Both the position numbers and the translations under genes were made by a program. The notes under the pieces are model-generated. The model was given only the letters and a program-made list of their open reading frames with translations, was not told where the DNA came from and ran no database searches. Of a stretch of 64,000 nucleotides of DNA, positions 61,170 through 64,000 are shown in pieces. How positions within the stretch are numbered: position 1 is the first letter of the stretch; each line of letters starts with the position of its first letter. The DNA is from Rutidosis leptorrhynchoides (lineage: Eukaryota > Streptophyta > Magnoliopsida > Asterales > Asteraceae), in the NCBI RefSeq assembly GCF_046630445.1, contig NC_092333.1, positions 358,517,001-358,581,000 of the forward strand, read 5' to 3'.

Positions 61170-61487
61170 TTAATGTTGTTGAAAGCTTTAAATCAAATTT
61201 TAACACATTTTTAATAAAGCGATATTAACCCAAACAGGGGCTCTTAATACACTACAGCTAGGGGCTCTGCCCCTTGGACCCCGCCAGGGGTTGCCACCCC
61301 TTGGACCCCGCTATCGGGGGTGCTGCCCCCGAACCCCCGATATTTATCAAGGTTATTTTCCCATACTTGTTCAAACAAGTGTGCACTCCACACTTTCCCA
61401 TACTTGTTCTATATTTATCAAGGTTATTTTGGTTAACAAATTAATCCCATTACACTTAAATCATATTGGTGACACAAATCACCAACA
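61170..61487. repeat. Extra block with GC-rich short repeats inside the solo LTR
   Basis: Not present at this place in the other TK LTRs. Contains aggggctctgccccttgg, ggggttgccaccccttgg and gggggtgctgcccccgaa (small hairpins with shared ccccttggaccccgc), and a duplicated atttatcaaggttatttt (about 61341 and 61412) with ttcccatacttgttc between. Probably an inserted small element; type unknown. Confidence 0.5.
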
Positions 61488-61843
61488 ATGAATATATCTT
61501 AATACGATATATATACATTAAAATGTCGTTACAACGATAATCATTACATATATGTCTCATTTCGAAATTCTTAAGTGAGTAATCTTGTTTTTACATATGT
61601 AGTTCATTGTTAAGACACTTAATGATATATATAATTATCATTTTATCATGTTAAATATAGTGTAACAATATCTTAATTTGATACATATGTATTTAGTAAG
61701 ACGTTGCTATAACAATAATCGTTATATATATATATAGTTTCGAGTTTCATAATTCAATAGTCTCATTTTATGTATATAACTCATTGTTAATATACCTAGT
61801 GAGATACTTACTTTTCATAATATCATGTTAGCTATATACATAT

Positions 61844-61961
<118 letters not shown>

Positions 61962-62149
61962 TATAGTTTTTACAAGTTTTAACATTCGTGAATCGCCGGT
62001 CAAATCGGGTGGTCAATTGTCTATATAAAGCTCATTTCAAATAATCAAGTCTTAACAAGTTTGATTGCTTAACATGTTGGAAACATTTAATCATGTAAAT
62101 ATCAATTTCATTTAATATATATAAACATGGAAAAGTTTGGGTCACTACA

Positions 62150-62154
62150 GTCAA
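62150..62154. repeat. Target site duplication gtcaa, right copy (solo LTR)
   Basis: Follows the LTR end tcactaca; pairs with 45068-45072. Confidence 0.9.
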
Positions 62155-62542
62155 CACTTCACATCTCACGCTACACAAATAAATACATCATATATATACA
62201 AGTATAATTATTCCACTTACCTTGAAACGCGTGCATAAGTCATGTATAACATGATCTCCGTCCACAAATCCGAGCAAGCAACCACTTATATCACACATAG
62301 GCACAATATGCGCATAAAAACAATTCTCTAAAAGAGAACCGGTCACTCACATCCCTTAGCCGAGGGATCTCACGTTGCTCGTTTAACCCGCCCATTTATC
62401 TCCTAATGAGCTCAACCCAATTACCACTTCGGGTAGTAATTCAAACCCACACTAATGAGTACAAGTTAACCCAATTTGCACTTTACACTAACTAGACCAA
62501 CCTAGGTCCCGACACTATATTACTACTTAGGTAGTGATCATT
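62155..62542. other. Continuation of the older repeat interrupted by TK-S
   Basis: Resumes the 45-base repeat unit and continues into unassigned repeat-like DNA (ggtcactcacatcccttagc, cacttcgggtagtaattc). No gene. Confidence 0.4.
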
Positions 62543-64000
62543 TGTAATGACCCTGGATTTTCCAACGTTTATTTATTAATAATTATTATTAATACTTGTG
62601 ATTTAATGAATGTATGTTACTACATTTACTTGTTACCATGATTGCCCGTACTTGACTTTAAATGCCCGAAACGTCTTTGTGACACACGAAACTTACACGA
62701 ATAATATTTTCAAGTATTATTTACATTCATGATTAAGTTTTATTAATCATTTTAATTAACTAAGGTCATTAGTTAATTACTTGGGCTTTGTTGGATTTAA
62801 TTTGTTAATTAATTGAACTTGGGCTTTCATTAGTGTTATTGGACTTAAGAAGCCCACCCTACTTCTTTAATGGACTTATTAGCCCATTTAACATGTAAGT
62901 ATTACTTTCAAGTTTAACTAGATGACTTAAGTTAGTTTTGTGCACAAAGAATCTAGTTACTAGTTTGGTTATACATCCTTCCCATGTAAACACCCCCATT
63001 AACCAACTTTTAAAGACCATTACATGCAAGACCTTGTGGACTTTTTCCCTCTCCCCTTTTTCTTGCTAGCCGTCGGCCAAGGAGTAGTACAAGGGGAGTT
63101 TTGTTTCAAATTTTCATTACTTCATTCACTAGTATTCTCTCATTCTCACATACACTCTTACTTACATCTTTCTCTCATTTCCTTCTCTTTTTTTCTCTCA
63201 TAGATTGTAAGTAACTTGAACTTCTTTTTCTCTTCTTCTTTTCTTTGTAAAACCGAACCATAACACATAATCATCATCATTCTTTGTTGTTGTTTGATTA
63301 CTTGTTCATTGTTGTTATTTTGTTACATGTCTTTGTTAGATATTACTTACATGTTATCAAGAATCAAACTCTTTAGTTTGATTCTTCATTTTATCTTGTT
63401 TATGCAAGAACATAAAGAAACTAGGAGGATCAAGTTTATGTTTTGATTCTTCCATAATACTTGTTAAAAGACTAAAGTTCATGTGTTGTTAAAACCATAC
63501 TTGTGATTCATGTTTGTAAACTTCAAGTTTACTTTCTTAAAGATCAAGCCTTGGCTTGAATCTTTAGAGTATGAACAACCATGACTTATTTACTTGTTTA
63601 TTTAAGTTTATTTCTTCATTTATTCATGTTGTAATTTCGTGATTTTGGATTTTGTTGGTCAAGTGTTACTAGTTAACTATTGATCTCATTTTTCTTGAAC
63701 AAAAGATAACTTGAAAGTTCAAGAACATAGAAGTGTAACTCTTTGGTTATAACTTCAAATACTTATGTAAGATATAAGTTTATATGGCTTATGGTCTTCT
63801 AACTTATTCATAATCAAGAGCTTATGAGTTTACATACACTTTACAAGATGATAATCTAAGTTTTGTAGCTTATGGTTTCATTAAAGTAAAGATGCAAGTG
63901 TTATTACTTAAGGTTTAACTTAATAACTTTAGATCTAGACTTTTGAGTCTTGGATCTTCAAGATCAAACTAAGAACTATGTTCTACAACTTAAGATCTTG
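62543..64000 (+). repeat. Gypsy-type LTR start, running off the window
   Basis: Begins TGTAATGACCCTGGATTTTC, the TGTAAYGACCC start of many plant Gypsy LTRs. A pyrimidine-rich leader (about 63110-63240, tctctcattt repeats) follows, as at a 5' untranslated region. No ORF of note up to the window end, so the element body, if any, is outside. Confidence 0.6.

Noticed and set aside
61291..61491. 66-codon ORF in the GC-rich block
   Set aside because: It is short, overlaps hairpin repeats, and lies inside a non-coding LTR insertion.

Overview
This 64 kb window is AT-rich nuclear DNA of a flowering plant, probably a eudicot and possibly Asteraceae; that placement is inferred from the style of the retroelements and was not tested by any search. 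Nearly all of it is nested LTR retrotransposons. The only intact host gene I can support is an ERF-type transcription factor at 38711-39220 (minus). I see no prokaryotic features, CRISPR array, rRNA gene or intact tRNA gene.

Left block (1-24126): a Ty3/Gypsy chromovirus (called TK-A, plus strand; its 5' LTR is cut by the window start) has a second full-length copy of the same family (TK-B, minus strand, 5722-18779) inserted in its pol gene. The 5-base target duplication taaag lies at 5717-5721 and 18780-18784. TK-A resumes at 18785 and ends with a 3.25 kb LTR (20257-23508), itself inserted into an older related LTR. The C-terminal chromodomain and LTRs over 3 kb point to the Tekay/Del clade.

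All three internal copies in the window (TK-A, TK-B, TK-C) have an unusual layout: LTR, primer site, a Glu-rich acidic ORF, an F-box protein ORF, gag-pol, LTR. The F-box ORF (227 codons, intact in TK-B) is not a normal retrotransposon gene and is the most interesting feature here. It lies behind a candidate intron and is followed by a 16-base copy of the element's own 3' plus-strand primer site.

Middle block (24127-38700): a tRNA-like SINE head, a TCATCA-rich stretch, the end of another Gypsy LTR, and a minus-strand Copia-type element (26189-34578). This element keeps LTRs, primer site, gag and polypurine tract but has no recognisable pol. In its place are two diverged copies of a plant retroelement-associated protein. 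It sits in a decayed retroelement gene (34579-36530). Next come a PIF/Harbinger transposase relic (36622-37262) and an intergenic stretch with tandem duplications.

Right block (38700-64000): the ERF gene, a SINE split by a small hAT-type element with an 8-base target duplication, a diverged Copia LTR (about 40370-42279), low-complexity DNA, a 45-base tandem repeat, and a TK-family solo LTR (45073-62149, target duplication gtcaa). A third full-length copy, TK-C (46299-59481, plus, target duplication gatat), is inserted in the solo LTR. TK-C is decayed by several stop codons. The window closes inside another Gypsy LTR that starts at 62543.

The elements work in the usual copy-and-paste way: LTR promoter, tRNA-primed reverse transcription, and integrase possibly steered by the chromodomain to heterochromatin. 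None of the three gag-pol copies is intact, so any present movement would need a functional copy elsewhere.
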